Positions 16,776 through 25,008 of a stretch of 64,000 nt of DNA are shown here, piece after piece. A program made the translations under genes and the position numbers. Each line of letters begins with the position of its first letter. The first letter of the stretch is position 1. The notes beneath the pieces are model-generated. The model was not told where the DNA came from. It was given only the letters and a program-made list of their open reading frames with translations, and made no database searches. The DNA comes from Arenibacter sp. F20364 (GTDB lineage: Bacteria > Bacteroidota > Bacteroidia > Flavobacteriales > Flavobacteriaceae): NCBI RefSeq assembly GCF_023015905.1, contig NZ_JALKBD010000024.1:18999-82998 (forward strand), read 5' to 3'.

Positions 16776-18935
16776 CTAGTACTTCATATTAGACTTGGCA
16801 AAACTAAAAATTCGTGCATTCAGGTCTATGGTAGCGTCATAACCTTGTGGATTCTCATGACCAGAATGATAATCGATATCCATCAATATCGGAGTTTCAG
16901 CCTGATTGTATTTTTGAAGCTTGGCAATATATTTACCGCTATCCCATAAGGGGATCCTGTCATCGTTATTGCTTGGCATAATCAAGGTAGCGGGATAATT
17001 TTTTTTGGACCTCAAGTTTAAGTAAGGGTCCATTTGTACTAGCCCGAGACATTCCAAGCTATCTTTTACTGTACCATACTCTATATAACTGGTACTGCTG
17101 GACATCGTGGAGGATTCGAGTCCAAACGGGTGCATTCTAGGCACTTCGGCAATAAAGGAAGAATATAATTCAGGACATTCATTGACAGCCATACCTGCCG
17201 TAATACCACCAGCACTATTAGTATAAAGAGAGACCAATCCTTTTCGGGTGTACCCCTTTTCAATTAAAGATTTCGAGCAAGCGATAAGATCTTTCCATGA
17301 ATTATATTTTAAGGCTTTCATTCCTTGAATATGCCATTCTTCTCCCTTTTCCCCTCCACCGCGAACATGCGGGAAGGCAAGAATACCCCCTTGACTTACC
17401 CAATCCAGATAAGTGGGCGAAAAGAATGGGCTCATACTTTCCCCATAAGCGCCGTATACATATATAAAAACTTCGTTATTGGAATCAAGTTTCATATCTT
17501 TTTCATAGACCAAGGAAAGAGGTACTTCTACCCCATCATGGGAAGTGACCATAATCTGTTTGGAGGCTATATTGCGGAATTCAGGAAAGTTGGCAGAATC
17601 CAAAAGTCCTTCGTTGATAAATTTTCCCTGTGGACCTATATCATATCGAACGTAATTTGAAGTCCAACCATCCATACCAATGCCAATTTTGTTGTGAGTA
17701 ACCGATTCCCCTAAAAATGAAGCATAGCCCGGTGCAAAGGGCGGTTTTAGTTGAATAGTATTTTGTAAACTGTCAATTCGAAAAATAGATATCTCAACCC
17801 CATATTTTTCCCGAATAAAATATATGTTGTCTTTAGTAATCTCAAATTGGGTAATGGGATCTTCACGACTACCGGTAGCAAGAATTAATGGTTTATCAAA
17901 TTTGGGATGTTCTATATCTACTTGACAAAGTTGATTTCCGTTTGGAGTAGCTCTACGATATATAAAATGTTGACCTCTAATTTCGCCCTGATTATAATAA
18001 ATCTTATCTATAGTCTTAAAGAACGGCTTCCACTGGGGATTTCCATTCATTACATCACTTAATTTGGCAATAAAACTATCGTAAAACACGCCTGATTTAG
18101 CAGAATATCCTATTATGTAGGAATCCCAACTAGAGCCTATCTTTACCTTGGGGAAATAATCAGAGGCAATTCCCAAGGAACTATCATCACCAAAAATAGG
18201 AGTTCGTTTTTGAGGATTATCCCCAAAAAAATGGATAGCTGAAAAAGATTTCTTTTTGTACCTGGCGTCCGACTGTTCAACAAAAGGAAAGTAAAGATAT
18301 ATTATCCCTGAGTTATCAGGCAACCACTGTATTCCTCCAAAATCCGGATTAATTTGTGTTATTTGGTCCTTTAAAATTTTTTTAGTTTCCAAATCATAAA
18401 AGATAATGGTAGAGGTAAATTCCTCCCTTGGATCCAACCCAATAGCTATCTTACTTCCGTCAAAAGAGGGCTCTAAATAGCTTATATTTTTACTCTTGAT
18501 ACCATAGGTACTTGGATCAAAAAGTACAGTTTCCTGATTGGACAGTTTTTCCTTATAATATAGCAGGTCAATATCCTTAGTTTCGTCATAGCGCAAATAG
18601 AAGTAATTCCCTTTTTCATCTATACGTATATTACTGATATTACCTCTGCTCCTACCTTCTAATTCATGGAAACGCTTTTGAAACTGCCTAAAAAGTTGAT
18701 TGTTTAAAAAATAAGTTTCGGCCAAAGAATCCTGTGCTTTCAACCAATTTTGGACTTTGGGGTCTTTCAAATTCGTTAAATTATGGTAACTATCCACCAC
18801 TGTCATTCCAAAAAGCACATTGGATATAGGATCTTCGGCAATTTCTGGATAAGTCCAATAATCCGCTTCCTGCCTATTGTTACAGGAAGTAATAAGGCAA
18901 AAAAGACCAGAATATAATAAGATGTACCTTATCAT
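16776..18935 (-). CDS. prolyl oligopeptidase (S9) family lipoprotein
   Basis: A 719-residue serine peptidase of the prolyl oligopeptidase family. A lipoprotein signal (GLFCLITSC) should fix it in the envelope outside the cytoplasm. Residues from about 70 to 440 form the beta-propeller that limits access to short peptides, and the alpha/beta-hydrolase domain follows. The catalytic set is probably S574 (TNSAGG; the first Gly of the usual GGSxGG is Thr here), D658 or D659 (NNDDRIP) and H693 (SGHENP). It is the last gene of the peptide-export locus, 73 bases after the double-glycine peptide gene. Enzymes of this family cut after Pro in peptides of about 30 residues or fewer, and the predicted mature peptide has 19 residues with two Pro. 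Processing or destruction of that peptide is an inference. Confidence 0.85.
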   Translation of the reverse strand: MIRYILLYSGLFCLITSCNNRQEADYWTYPEIAEDPISNVLFGMTVVDSYHNLTNLKDPKVQNWLKAQDSLAETYFLNNQLFRQFQKRFHELEGRSRGNISNIRIDEKGNYFYLRYDETKDIDLLYYKEKLSNQETVLFDPSTYGIKSKNISYLEPSFDGSKIAIGLDPREEFTSTIIFYDLETKKILKDQITQINPDFGGIQWLPDNSGIIYLYFPFVEQSDARYKKKSFSAIHFFGDNPQKRTPIFGDDSSLGIASDYFPKVKIGSSWDSYIIGYSAKSGVFYDSFIAKLSDVMNGNPQWKPFFKTIDKIYYNQGEIRGQHFIYRRATPNGNQLCQVDIEHPKFDKPLILATGSREDPITQFEITKDNIYFIREKYGVEISIFRIDSLQNTIQLKPPFAPGYASFLGESVTHNKIGIGMDGWTSNYVRYDIGPQGKFINEGLLDSANFPEFRNIASKQIMVTSHDGVEVPLSLVYEKDMKLDSNNEVFIYVYGAYGESMSPFFSPTYLDWVSQGGILAFPHVRGGGEKGEEWHIQGMKALKYNSWKDLIACSKSLIEKGYTRKGLVSLYTNSAGGITAGMAVNECPELYSSFIAEVPRMHPFGLESSTMSSSTSYIEYGTVKDSLECLGLVQMDPYLNLRSKKNYPATLIMPSNNDDRIPLWDSGKYIAKLQKYNQAETPILMDIDYHSGHENPQGYDATIDLNARIFSFAKSNMKY

Positions 18936-19008
18936 TGTTTTTTAATTTTAAAACGTAGAAATCTAAGACCAGCCGAAGCGATCGCTGAATTTATAGTAAC
19001 TTAAAGTA

Positions 19009-19134
19009 TTAGTCTCTGTGTCCCCTTTTCGGCCTTTTAATTTTATCAGTATCGATAGGTCCATCTCCACCGCCCTTAATTTTCGTCAAGTTCTTTAATG
19101 CTCTTTTTTTGAAGTCTTCCATTTTTTTTCTCAT
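19009..19134 (-). CDS. double-glycine leader peptide precursor (41 residues)
   Basis: A 41-codon gene between the regulator and the peptidase. The leader is about 22 residues, Lys-rich, and ends LTKIKGG, with Phe at -15, Leu at -7 and Ile at -4 from the cut, the spacing seen in GG leaders. The predicted product is GDGPIDTDKIKRPKRGHRD, 19 residues, net basic, without Cys. So neither disulphide nor lanthionine bridges can form, and no modifying enzyme is nearby. A GGAAA sequence stands five to ten bases before the ATG; an internal ATG at codon 5 is an alternative start. The C39 peptidase of the exporter in the same locus is the expected processing enzyme. Signal, bacteriocin or toxin are all possible roles. 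Confidence 0.75.
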   Translation of the reverse strand: MRKKMEDFKKRALKNLTKIKGGGDGPIDTDKIKRPKRGHRD

Positions 19135-19188
19135 GATTTCCGGTTTTAATAGTTAATAAATTAAAGGTTTATCCCAAGATAGCCCGTG

Positions 19189-19204
19189 TTGTAAAAAACT
19201 ACAA
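19189..19204. promoter_or_regulatory. dyad upstream of the peptide gene
   Basis: A perfect inverted repeat, TTGTA, six bases, TACAA, 55 bases before the peptide ATG. Read on the minus strand it includes GTAGTTT, which is also in one of the two larger dyads before the exporter gene, and may be a weaker version of the same site. Confidence 0.4.
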
Positions 19205-19220
19205 ATAATATATCCTACCA

Positions 19221-19233
19221 TTTATAAATGACG
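19221..19233. repeat. TTTATAAATGACG element, internal copy
   Basis: It overlaps the stop codon of the AraC-type gene (its last codons read GRHL and stop) and lies 87 bases upstream of the peptide gene. With the copy at 24508-24520 it shares 21 of 24 bases (19221-19244 against 24508-24531). Confidence 0.65.
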
Positions 19234-20958
19234 TCCAATTTGTCTTTGCTTAAGCTCCTTCAATACCTTGGAAGGATACACTCCGGTCTTGGAATAAAAT
19301 GCTCTGGAAAAGGATTCCCCTGTTTTAAAACCAAAGGTGTCCGCTAACCCCTGATAGTTGTATTTTAACAATTCAGGCTCACTGGAAAGCCTATCAATTG
19401 CCGTTGTGATTTTTAAATCCTTCAAGTAGTTCGGGAAACTCATTTCTTTGTAATGGTTAATAACAGTGGACAAATAGGAGGTGTTCGTATCCATTTCCTG
19501 TGCCAATTGAGCCATATCCAATTCTTTGCTCAAATAGTGGTCAGACTTTTCAAAAGCCTCCAATTTCATCAAAATATCATCTCTTATTTCTTTAGGTACA
19601 GATGTTGGATATTCCTCGACTTTGGGTGAAGGAGGTTTAGGCCGCTTAGATCCTGCCAATAATTCCTTTACTTTGGTTCTAGTCTTTTGGGCCTTAATAT
19701 ATAAGTATACACCTATCAGGATTGCAAGGCCTGCCATTGACCCTAATACAAATATCCAAATGCCTTTTGCCTTAAGTTGTTCCTCTGCTTTGCTTTTTTG
19801 ACGCTTCAGATAAGGAATATCATAGGCAACAGTGGCCTGTTCTATAATTCCTTTTTGTTCCGATGTCATCAAGCTATCAAAAAATATAAGTTTTTCAATG
19901 GCATCGATTTCACGTTTTTGATTCTCCTCCAAACTGTAATACATAACCAGCTGTTGATAAACCTCTTTAATATTGTCAAAGGGTTCCCGGGACGCGCCCA
20001 CGATGGAATCGATTTGTTGAAAATAAGTTATGGCCTGTTTATTGTTACCTGAGTATTGAGCTATCTTGGCCAAATAATAAAGTTTGATCGCCTTGCTTTT
20101 TCCTTCCAATTGAAAGACATATTTTAGAAGAGTATCCCTCGCTATTTGATAGTCCCCTTCATAATAATCCAATTGAGCGCCCACCAGAACAAAATCACGG
20201 TATTCCATTTTGTCATTATTGGACAATGCCTTATCAATGCCGGCTTTGTAATATTGCCGTGAGGAGTCCAATTGTGAAAGCCTTAGGTGAGCCAATGCAA
20301 GATTGTACATCAAGATCATATAGTCATTATAATACGTGTTTTCAAAATCCTTTTCCTTTTTCAGCACCTTTAATGACCTGGTGTAAATATCTGCTGCAGC
20401 ATGAGGCTGGCCATTAAGGTTGCGAATTGCAGCAATGGCCATGGAACATGTAAGTTGATCGTTAAGATTGTTTTTCTCTACCGCTAGATTATAAGCGGTA
20501 ATGTAATTCTGCAGGGAAAGTTGATAATCTCCTTTGTCATAGTAAATAATAGCCTTGAGTATGTAACCGAAAGTGGGATAGTCGAGATGGTCACTTTGAG
20601 CGGTAACCAAAATAATTGAATCGGAATAGGAAATTGCTAATTCCGGTTCTTCAATAATAGTTCGGTAATAATAACCACTGGCAAGCTCCATTACGTTGGA
20701 TTCGCTTTTAGCTTTATTGATATGGACCTCGGTTAGATATCTTAGCTTTTGTAAATCACCATTTTCATAGGCTTCATCCTCCAAGTCCATAATGCTTTGA
20801 TAGGTCGTATCCGATAAGTAATCCGTAGTCAATAAAAGAGTATCCTTGAGAAAGTTGGGTTCTTGAGCAAAGCAGACGCTCAATGTAGCAAACAACAAAA
20901 CTAATATTGCCAAAGGGCTAAATCTATAGACTCTATATTTGATTACGGTCCTAGTCAT
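19222..20958 (-). CDS. membrane-anchored TPR/AraC-type transcription regulator
   Basis: A 578-residue one-component regulator. An N-terminal signal or anchor (13-31) is followed by helical TPR-like repeats (about 60-350), a short coiled stretch, a transmembrane helix (399-421) and a C-terminal AraC-family double HTH (about 460-568, with YLSTVINHYKEMSFPNYLKDLK and LADTFGFKTGESFSRAFYSKTGVYPS). The topology places the TPR part outside the cytoplasmic membrane and the DNA-binding part inside. TPR domains bind peptides in several regulators (for example the RRNPP group), so sensing of the locus's own peptide is plausible, though unproven. The start overlaps the adaptor stop by one base (TAATG), showing translational coupling. 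Confidence 0.85.
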   Translation of the reverse strand: MTRTVIKYRVYRFSPLAILVLLFATLSVCFAQEPNFLKDTLLLTTDYLSDTTYQSIMDLEDEAYENGDLQKLRYLTEVHINKAKSESNVMELASGYYYRTIIEEPELAISYSDSIILVTAQSDHLDYPTFGYILKAIIYYDKGDYQLSLQNYITAYNLAVEKNNLNDQLTCSMAIAAIRNLNGQPHAAADIYTRSLKVLKKEKDFENTYYNDYMILMYNLALAHLRLSQLDSSRQYYKAGIDKALSNNDKMEYRDFVLVGAQLDYYEGDYQIARDTLLKYVFQLEGKSKAIKLYYLAKIAQYSGNNKQAITYFQQIDSIVGASREPFDNIKEVYQQLVMYYSLEENQKREIDAIEKLIFFDSLMTSEQKGIIEQATVAYDIPYLKRQKSKAEEQLKAKGIWIFVLGSMAGLAILIGVYLYIKAQKTRTKVKELLAGSKRPKPPSPKVEEYPTSVPKEIRDDILMKLEAFEKSDHYLSKELDMAQLAQEMDTNTSYLSTVINHYKEMSFPNYLKDLKITTAIDRLSSEPELLKYNYQGLADTFGFKTGESFSRAFYSKTGVYPSKVLKELKQRQIGRHL

Positions 20959-22253
20959 TATTGTGTATTTGACCAGAGATTTCTAAACTGATAAAAAATA
21001 CGCTGTAGTAACGTTACCTCCTCTAAAATGATTTCGGCGCTGCCGATCATTTCCTGTTTAAATTCCAAAGTTCTACCGTATGAAGTCACTAAGTCCTTGA
21101 TCTTTACATATACCACATAACCTTCATTTTCGCCCGTTCTGGGGACTTCGGAAATTGTTTTTACTTCTCCCTTAAGGGACCCCCATTCGCGATAGGGATA
21201 GTTTTCCAATTTAATGATGACACGCTGACCCGGCCTTATCTTTCCTGAGTTTAGGATGGGTACCTGGCACCTTCCTAATAACCCTTGGTTTCTTAATGGA
21301 ACCACCGTAAAAACTACCTGATTTTCCTTAACATTTTGATGTTTTCCCCAAACATCGAAAAAAGAGATCCGTCCGGCAATAGGGCTCGTTAATAAATATT
21401 GTTCCTCCCACTCGGTCAATGCAGATATGAGTTCTTCTTGCTCCAATTCTAAAATGGAACCATGCGTATTCTCGTTTTTTAGTCGAGAATTATCGAACTG
21501 CATTTGAGTGTTCCGAATACTCGTTTCCACCATGCGTAATTGATTTAGTTCCTGTTCTAGATTCCCATATTCACGTTGGACTTTCAAATATTCCTTTTCC
21601 TTTTTTTCTAAATCACCAAGTGATATGACTCCCTTTTTTAAAAGCTCTTGATATCGATCAAAATCAATTTGGGCTATTTCAAGGTCACGTTGAAGAACAA
21701 TAATTTCTTCCTTTTTGTTTTTAATGGCAGTGGATTGTCCAAGAAGTTGTTGTTTAAGTTCAGTTTCTTTCAACGCTTCGTTGTCCAGGGATCGATAAAA
21801 TATAAGATTGCGATAGGCATTTAGAAATCTATTATAAAAAGGTCGAATCTGCCCGCTAAGCCTCAATTGGTTTGGGAATTGATATGATAAGGTCTGCGGT
21901 TTTAATACCAAAGGATATCCAGATGTCAGTTTTTGTTTTAGCATGACCATATCCTTGGCTTCCCCAGTGTTTTCCAACACTCCTAAAATGTCACCTTTGG
22001 AAACTGTATCCCCTGGATTATAATTTACCTCGATTAATTTACCAGTCTGTTTTGCCCTTAAATGTACAGGTGGATCGGATGTGGTCAATACCACCGATGC
22101 TTTAATGCTCTCGTTAAAGGAGAAAAAAGAGGCAAACACTACAACAAGGACAAAAAAAGAAATCACCAATACTATTCCCCATTTAAGCATCCAATTGGAT
22201 TCCCTACTTATATAGGCCTCTTTCTCATATATGTAAATACCCTGGTCTTCCAT
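20958..22253 (-). CDS. HlyD-family secretion adaptor
   Basis: A 431-residue membrane fusion protein. It has one N-terminal transmembrane helix (about 24-46: WGIVLVISFFVLVVVFASFF), a lipoyl half (GKLIEVNYNPGDTVSKGDILGVLEN), a long coiled coil (about 155-275) and the second lipoyl half (LLTSPIAGRISFFDVWGKHQNVKENQVVFTVVP). It ends with a beta-barrel (about 320-400: GRCQVPILNSGKIRPGQRVIIKLENYPYREWGSLKGEVKTIS). It partners the C39 ABC transporter encoded 5 bases upstream to export peptides across the envelope, probably through a host TolC-type channel, none being encoded here. Confidence 0.92.
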   Translation of the reverse strand: MEDQGIYIYEKEAYISRESNWMLKWGIVLVISFFVLVVVFASFFSFNESIKASVVLTTSDPPVHLRAKQTGKLIEVNYNPGDTVSKGDILGVLENTGEAKDMVMLKQKLTSGYPLVLKPQTLSYQFPNQLRLSGQIRPFYNRFLNAYRNLIFYRSLDNEALKETELKQQLLGQSTAIKNKKEEIIVLQRDLEIAQIDFDRYQELLKKGVISLGDLEKKEKEYLKVQREYGNLEQELNQLRMVETSIRNTQMQFDNSRLKNENTHGSILELEQEELISALTEWEEQYLLTSPIAGRISFFDVWGKHQNVKENQVVFTVVPLRNQGLLGRCQVPILNSGKIRPGQRVIIKLENYPYREWGSLKGEVKTISEVPRTGENEGYVVYVKIKDLVTSYGRTLEFKQEMIGSAEIILEEVTLLQRIFYQFRNLWSNTQ

Positions 22254-22258
22254 GTGTT

Positions 22259-24445
22259 CTATAATTGATTAAGGATTAGTTGATGATAAAAACCATTTAG
22301 TTCTACCAATTCCTTATGGCTGCCCTTTTCCACAATCTTTCCCTTGTCCATGACCAATATCTGATCTGCATTGCGCACCGTGGACAACCTATGGGCAACT
22401 AAGATTACCGTTTTGTCGACATAAAAAGACTTTAGGTTTTCAGAAATGACCTTCTCATTTTTGGCATCAAGGGCACTGGTCGCCTCATCAAAAAAGAGAT
22501 AGTCTGGATTTTTATAGATGGCCCTTGCAATTAGCAGGCGCTGTTTTTCACCACCACTAAGGAGATTGCCATGTTCGCCTATCAAGGTGTCCAAGCCCAA
22601 GGGAAGATTCTCCACTAATTCGCTAAGATTGGCCATGACGACCACCTCGAACAATCTGTTCCGATCCGTAGGTCGGTTTGCCCTCGATTCCGTAATATTT
22701 CGTCCCAAAGTATCATTGAACAAGGAACTATCTTGAAGAACGGCACCACAATGTTCTCTCCATTTTTTCGTGTTCATAAATCTCAGGTTATCCTTTCCTA
22801 TATTTATTTTACCCTTTACAGGTTCATATAATTTGAGCAATAATTTTAGAAGAGTTGTCTTTCCAGAACCACTAGAACCAACAATAGCCGTAATTTTCCC
22901 TTTGGGAATGGTTAGCGTAATATTGTCCAACACCTTATGTGAAGTACTTTCTCCATAAACAAAATCGAGATTTGTAATGCCAATGTGTCCTGGTTCAATG
23001 ATTTCGGTCTTGGCAATTGGCAAAGACCCATTTTTTTCAGAATGGACTTCGGACAAACGCTTTAGGGAAAGGGTTGCACGTTGTAATCCTACTATAAAAT
23101 CCAAAGTATTAGAAATTGGAATGGAAAGACTGCCTACAATAAATTGTATGGCCAACATAGTTCCGAGTGTAATTTCGCCATATACCACCGCTTTTGCGGA
23201 CCAAAAAATTATGAAAATGCTGGTCATTTCATTAAGAAAGGAACCTCCTTTGAGCTGGATCTGATCTAGTTTCAAGATATCTATCTTTAACCTGTACAAC
23301 CTTCCTTGGACTTTCTTCCATTCCATTTTGCGCCGACGTTCGGAACCATTCAGCCTTATATCACGAATAGCTGTTATCAGTTGGATCAAAAGCGACTGTT
23401 CCGAGCGGTTCAGATTGAATAGCTTATGGTCAAGTAGAGCTTTACGTTTTAGAAACAATACGGTCCAACCCATAAAGAGCAAAGTGCCCAACATAAAAAT
23501 TACCAAAATGTCAATATTGAAGTAACCCAGTACAATTCCAAAGACCAAGATGCTGAACATATCAAACACAATGGAAAGGGAACGACCGCCCAAAAATTCG
23601 TCAATGCGATGGTGGTCATAGATTCGTTGCATAAAATCTCCCGTGGTCTTAGAATCAAAATAGGCAAAGGGCATAAGCAGCAATTTGTCCAAAAAATCGG
23701 AAATCATGGAAATGTTGATTTGAGTGGACATATGTAGTAACAGCCAGTCTCTAATAATCTCGGAGGCCAATCGTGTCAAAAAAAGAAAAATCTGGGCGAT
23801 TACAACAAGGTGGATAAAACCAATATTTTCAAAATCAATTCCATAATCCACAAGGCTCTGTGTCAAGAATGGAAGAAGCAATTGAATTGTGGTGGCAAGT
23901 AAAAGTCCAAGGCACAATTGGCCAATATAAACCTTAAATGGCATTAAATATTTAATCAGGAAGCCTAACCCCGTGTGAGAGGTATCCTCTCCTGGGATGT
24001 TGGTAAAACTGTGGTTGGGTTCCACTAGTAAAAGAATGCCTTTTTCATTGTCCGGGGATGCCCATTTCTGAATAAATTCCTTATGACCATATTTTGCTAT
24101 CCCAATTGCGGGATCTGAAACATATACATACCCCTTAGTTGCCTTGTAGACCACGAGAAAATGATTGTTCTCCCAATGTGCAATAGCTGGCAATGGAACG
24201 TCATTCACCAATTCCTCGATATCAGATCGTATTCCTATGGCGTCGATCCCGATGGTTTCCAAAGCCTCTGAAAGTCCTGCTAGCGATGCACCTCCCCTTC
24301 TAAGGTTGGAAATTTGTCTTAGATACTCCAAATTATAATCCTTTCCGTAATGTTTGGTGATGATTTTTAGACATGCGGGACCACAATCCATTTGATCGAG
24401 CTGGCGGTAATTCGGAAAATGGCTGGTACCAAACTTCATCTGCAT
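22259..24445 (-). CDS. peptidase-C39-containing ABC exporter (bacteriocin type)
   Basis: A 728-residue peptidase-containing ABC transporter. The N-terminal C39 protease shows QLDQMDCGPACLKII with C21, H95 (NNHFLVVY) and D111 (SDPAIG), so the triad is complete. The six-helix transmembrane domain covers about 165-445. The nucleotide-binding domain has Walker A GSSGSGKTT, signature LLSGGEKQRLL and Walker B YLFFDEATSALD. Such proteins cut substrates after a Gly-Gly leader and pump them out. The GG-leader peptide gene 3.1 kb downstream in the same locus is the natural substrate. It is the first gene of the set, with dyads and a 13-mer copy in its upstream region. Confidence 0.95.
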   Translation of the reverse strand: MQMKFGTSHFPNYRQLDQMDCGPACLKIITKHYGKDYNLEYLRQISNLRRGGASLAGLSEALETIGIDAIGIRSDIEELVNDVPLPAIAHWENNHFLVVYKATKGYVYVSDPAIGIAKYGHKEFIQKWASPDNEKGILLLVEPNHSFTNIPGEDTSHTGLGFLIKYLMPFKVYIGQLCLGLLLATTIQLLLPFLTQSLVDYGIDFENIGFIHLVVIAQIFLFLTRLASEIIRDWLLLHMSTQINISMISDFLDKLLLMPFAYFDSKTTGDFMQRIYDHHRIDEFLGGRSLSIVFDMFSILVFGIVLGYFNIDILVIFMLGTLLFMGWTVLFLKRKALLDHKLFNLNRSEQSLLIQLITAIRDIRLNGSERRRKMEWKKVQGRLYRLKIDILKLDQIQLKGGSFLNEMTSIFIIFWSAKAVVYGEITLGTMLAIQFIVGSLSIPISNTLDFIVGLQRATLSLKRLSEVHSEKNGSLPIAKTEIIEPGHIGITNLDFVYGESTSHKVLDNITLTIPKGKITAIVGSSGSGKTTLLKLLLKLYEPVKGKINIGKDNLRFMNTKKWREHCGAVLQDSSLFNDTLGRNITESRANRPTDRNRLFEVVVMANLSELVENLPLGLDTLIGEHGNLLSGGEKQRLLIARAIYKNPDYLFFDEATSALDAKNEKVISENLKSFYVDKTVILVAHRLSTVRNADQILVMDKGKIVEKGSHKELVELNGFYHQLILNQL

Positions 24446-24507
24446 TCCAATTACAATATCTCAAAATAACCCAAAAATTCAGATGAACCTTTAGACTTTG
24501 AAGATGG

Positions 24508-24520
24508 TTTATAAATGACG
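24508..24520. repeat. TTTATAAATGACG element upstream of exporter gene
   Basis: It lies 63 bases before the exporter ATG and has the same orientation relative to transcription as the copy before the peptide gene. Translation of the flank gives a short tail, RLIGRHL and stop, like the regulator's RQIGRHL, but the frame closes 19 codons upstream without any HTH sequence. Confidence 0.65.
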
Positions 24521-24557
24521 ACCGATTAGTCTTGAATAACTTTTACAGATAAAAATC

Positions 24558-24577
24558 GTACGAACTACTTATCGTAC
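24558..24577. promoter_or_regulatory. dyad 1 upstream of exporter operon
   Basis: GTACGAACTACTTATCGTAC has perfect 6-base arms, GTACGA and TCGTAC. It shares the pattern TACnAACTACTnAnCGTA with dyad 2. It is centred about 123 bases before the exporter ATG, so it is a candidate operator, possibly for the AraC-type protein. Confidence 0.5.
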
Positions 24578-24682
24578 TCAAAAACCTATGCAATTCCTGC
24601 ATGGAATTCTTGCAGGAAAAGTTGATTGGGCGAACTAGCTAAATGAATTTATTCATTAAAATGTATTGTTCCAATTAGAAAA

Positions 24683-24706
24683 GGATACAAACTACTCAAC
24701 GTATCC
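24683..24706. promoter_or_regulatory. dyad 2 upstream of exporter operon
   Basis: Perfect 6-base arms GGATAC and GTATCC enclose AAACTACTCAAC. The centre is 127 bases (about 12 helical turns) from dyad 1, and the inner AACTACT is identical. Confidence 0.5.
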
Positions 24707-24911
24707 AATATCTATAAATCACTAGGATAATCTTTAAAAATGACTTCACTTACATTTAACTCCCAAAAAGATACAATAAATGTAGGAATTAACACAAGTA
24801 AATAATATTCAAAATTCAGATCGATGCTAAAAATGTAAGGGTTAATAAAATTAGACTCCATCCGTCGCGAACATGTCGGAGGTCCAAATACTCAGACTAA
24901 GTACTACAAAT

Positions 24912-24937
24912 GAACTCAAATGAGGTCATTTGGGTTC
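24912..24937. promoter_or_regulatory. 26-base near-perfect palindrome
   Basis: Arms GAACTCAAATGA and TCATTTGGGTTC match at 11 of 12 positions around a GG centre. No T-tract follows on either strand, so a protein-binding site is more likely than a terminator. Confidence 0.5.
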
Positions 24938-24968
24938 AAAATATATTAAAGTTTTGTTAAAAGTAAAA

Positions 24969-24990
24969 GTGAGCGTAAAGTGAGCGTAAA
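24969..24990. repeat. tandem 11-base direct repeat near tRNA-Val
   Basis: Two perfect, adjacent copies of GTGAGCGTAAA lie 62 bases from the 3' end of the tRNA. Tandem direct repeats beside a tRNA 3' end can be arm-type integrase sites, but no integrase is in view. Confidence 0.6.
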
Positions 24991-25008
24991 GATGTAATTT
25001 GTAAAACC

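Noticed and set aside
18977..18986. AGCGATCGCT palindrome between peptide and peptidase genes
   Set aside because: Only one 10-base palindrome with no partner or T-tract, which is too little to call a site.
24508..24580. Possible remnant of a second AraC-type gene (tail RLIGRHL and stop like the regulator's RQIGRHL and stop)
   Set aside because: The frame is closed by a stop 19 codons upstream and the preceding residues show no HTH similarity. The likeness is limited to the short repeat.
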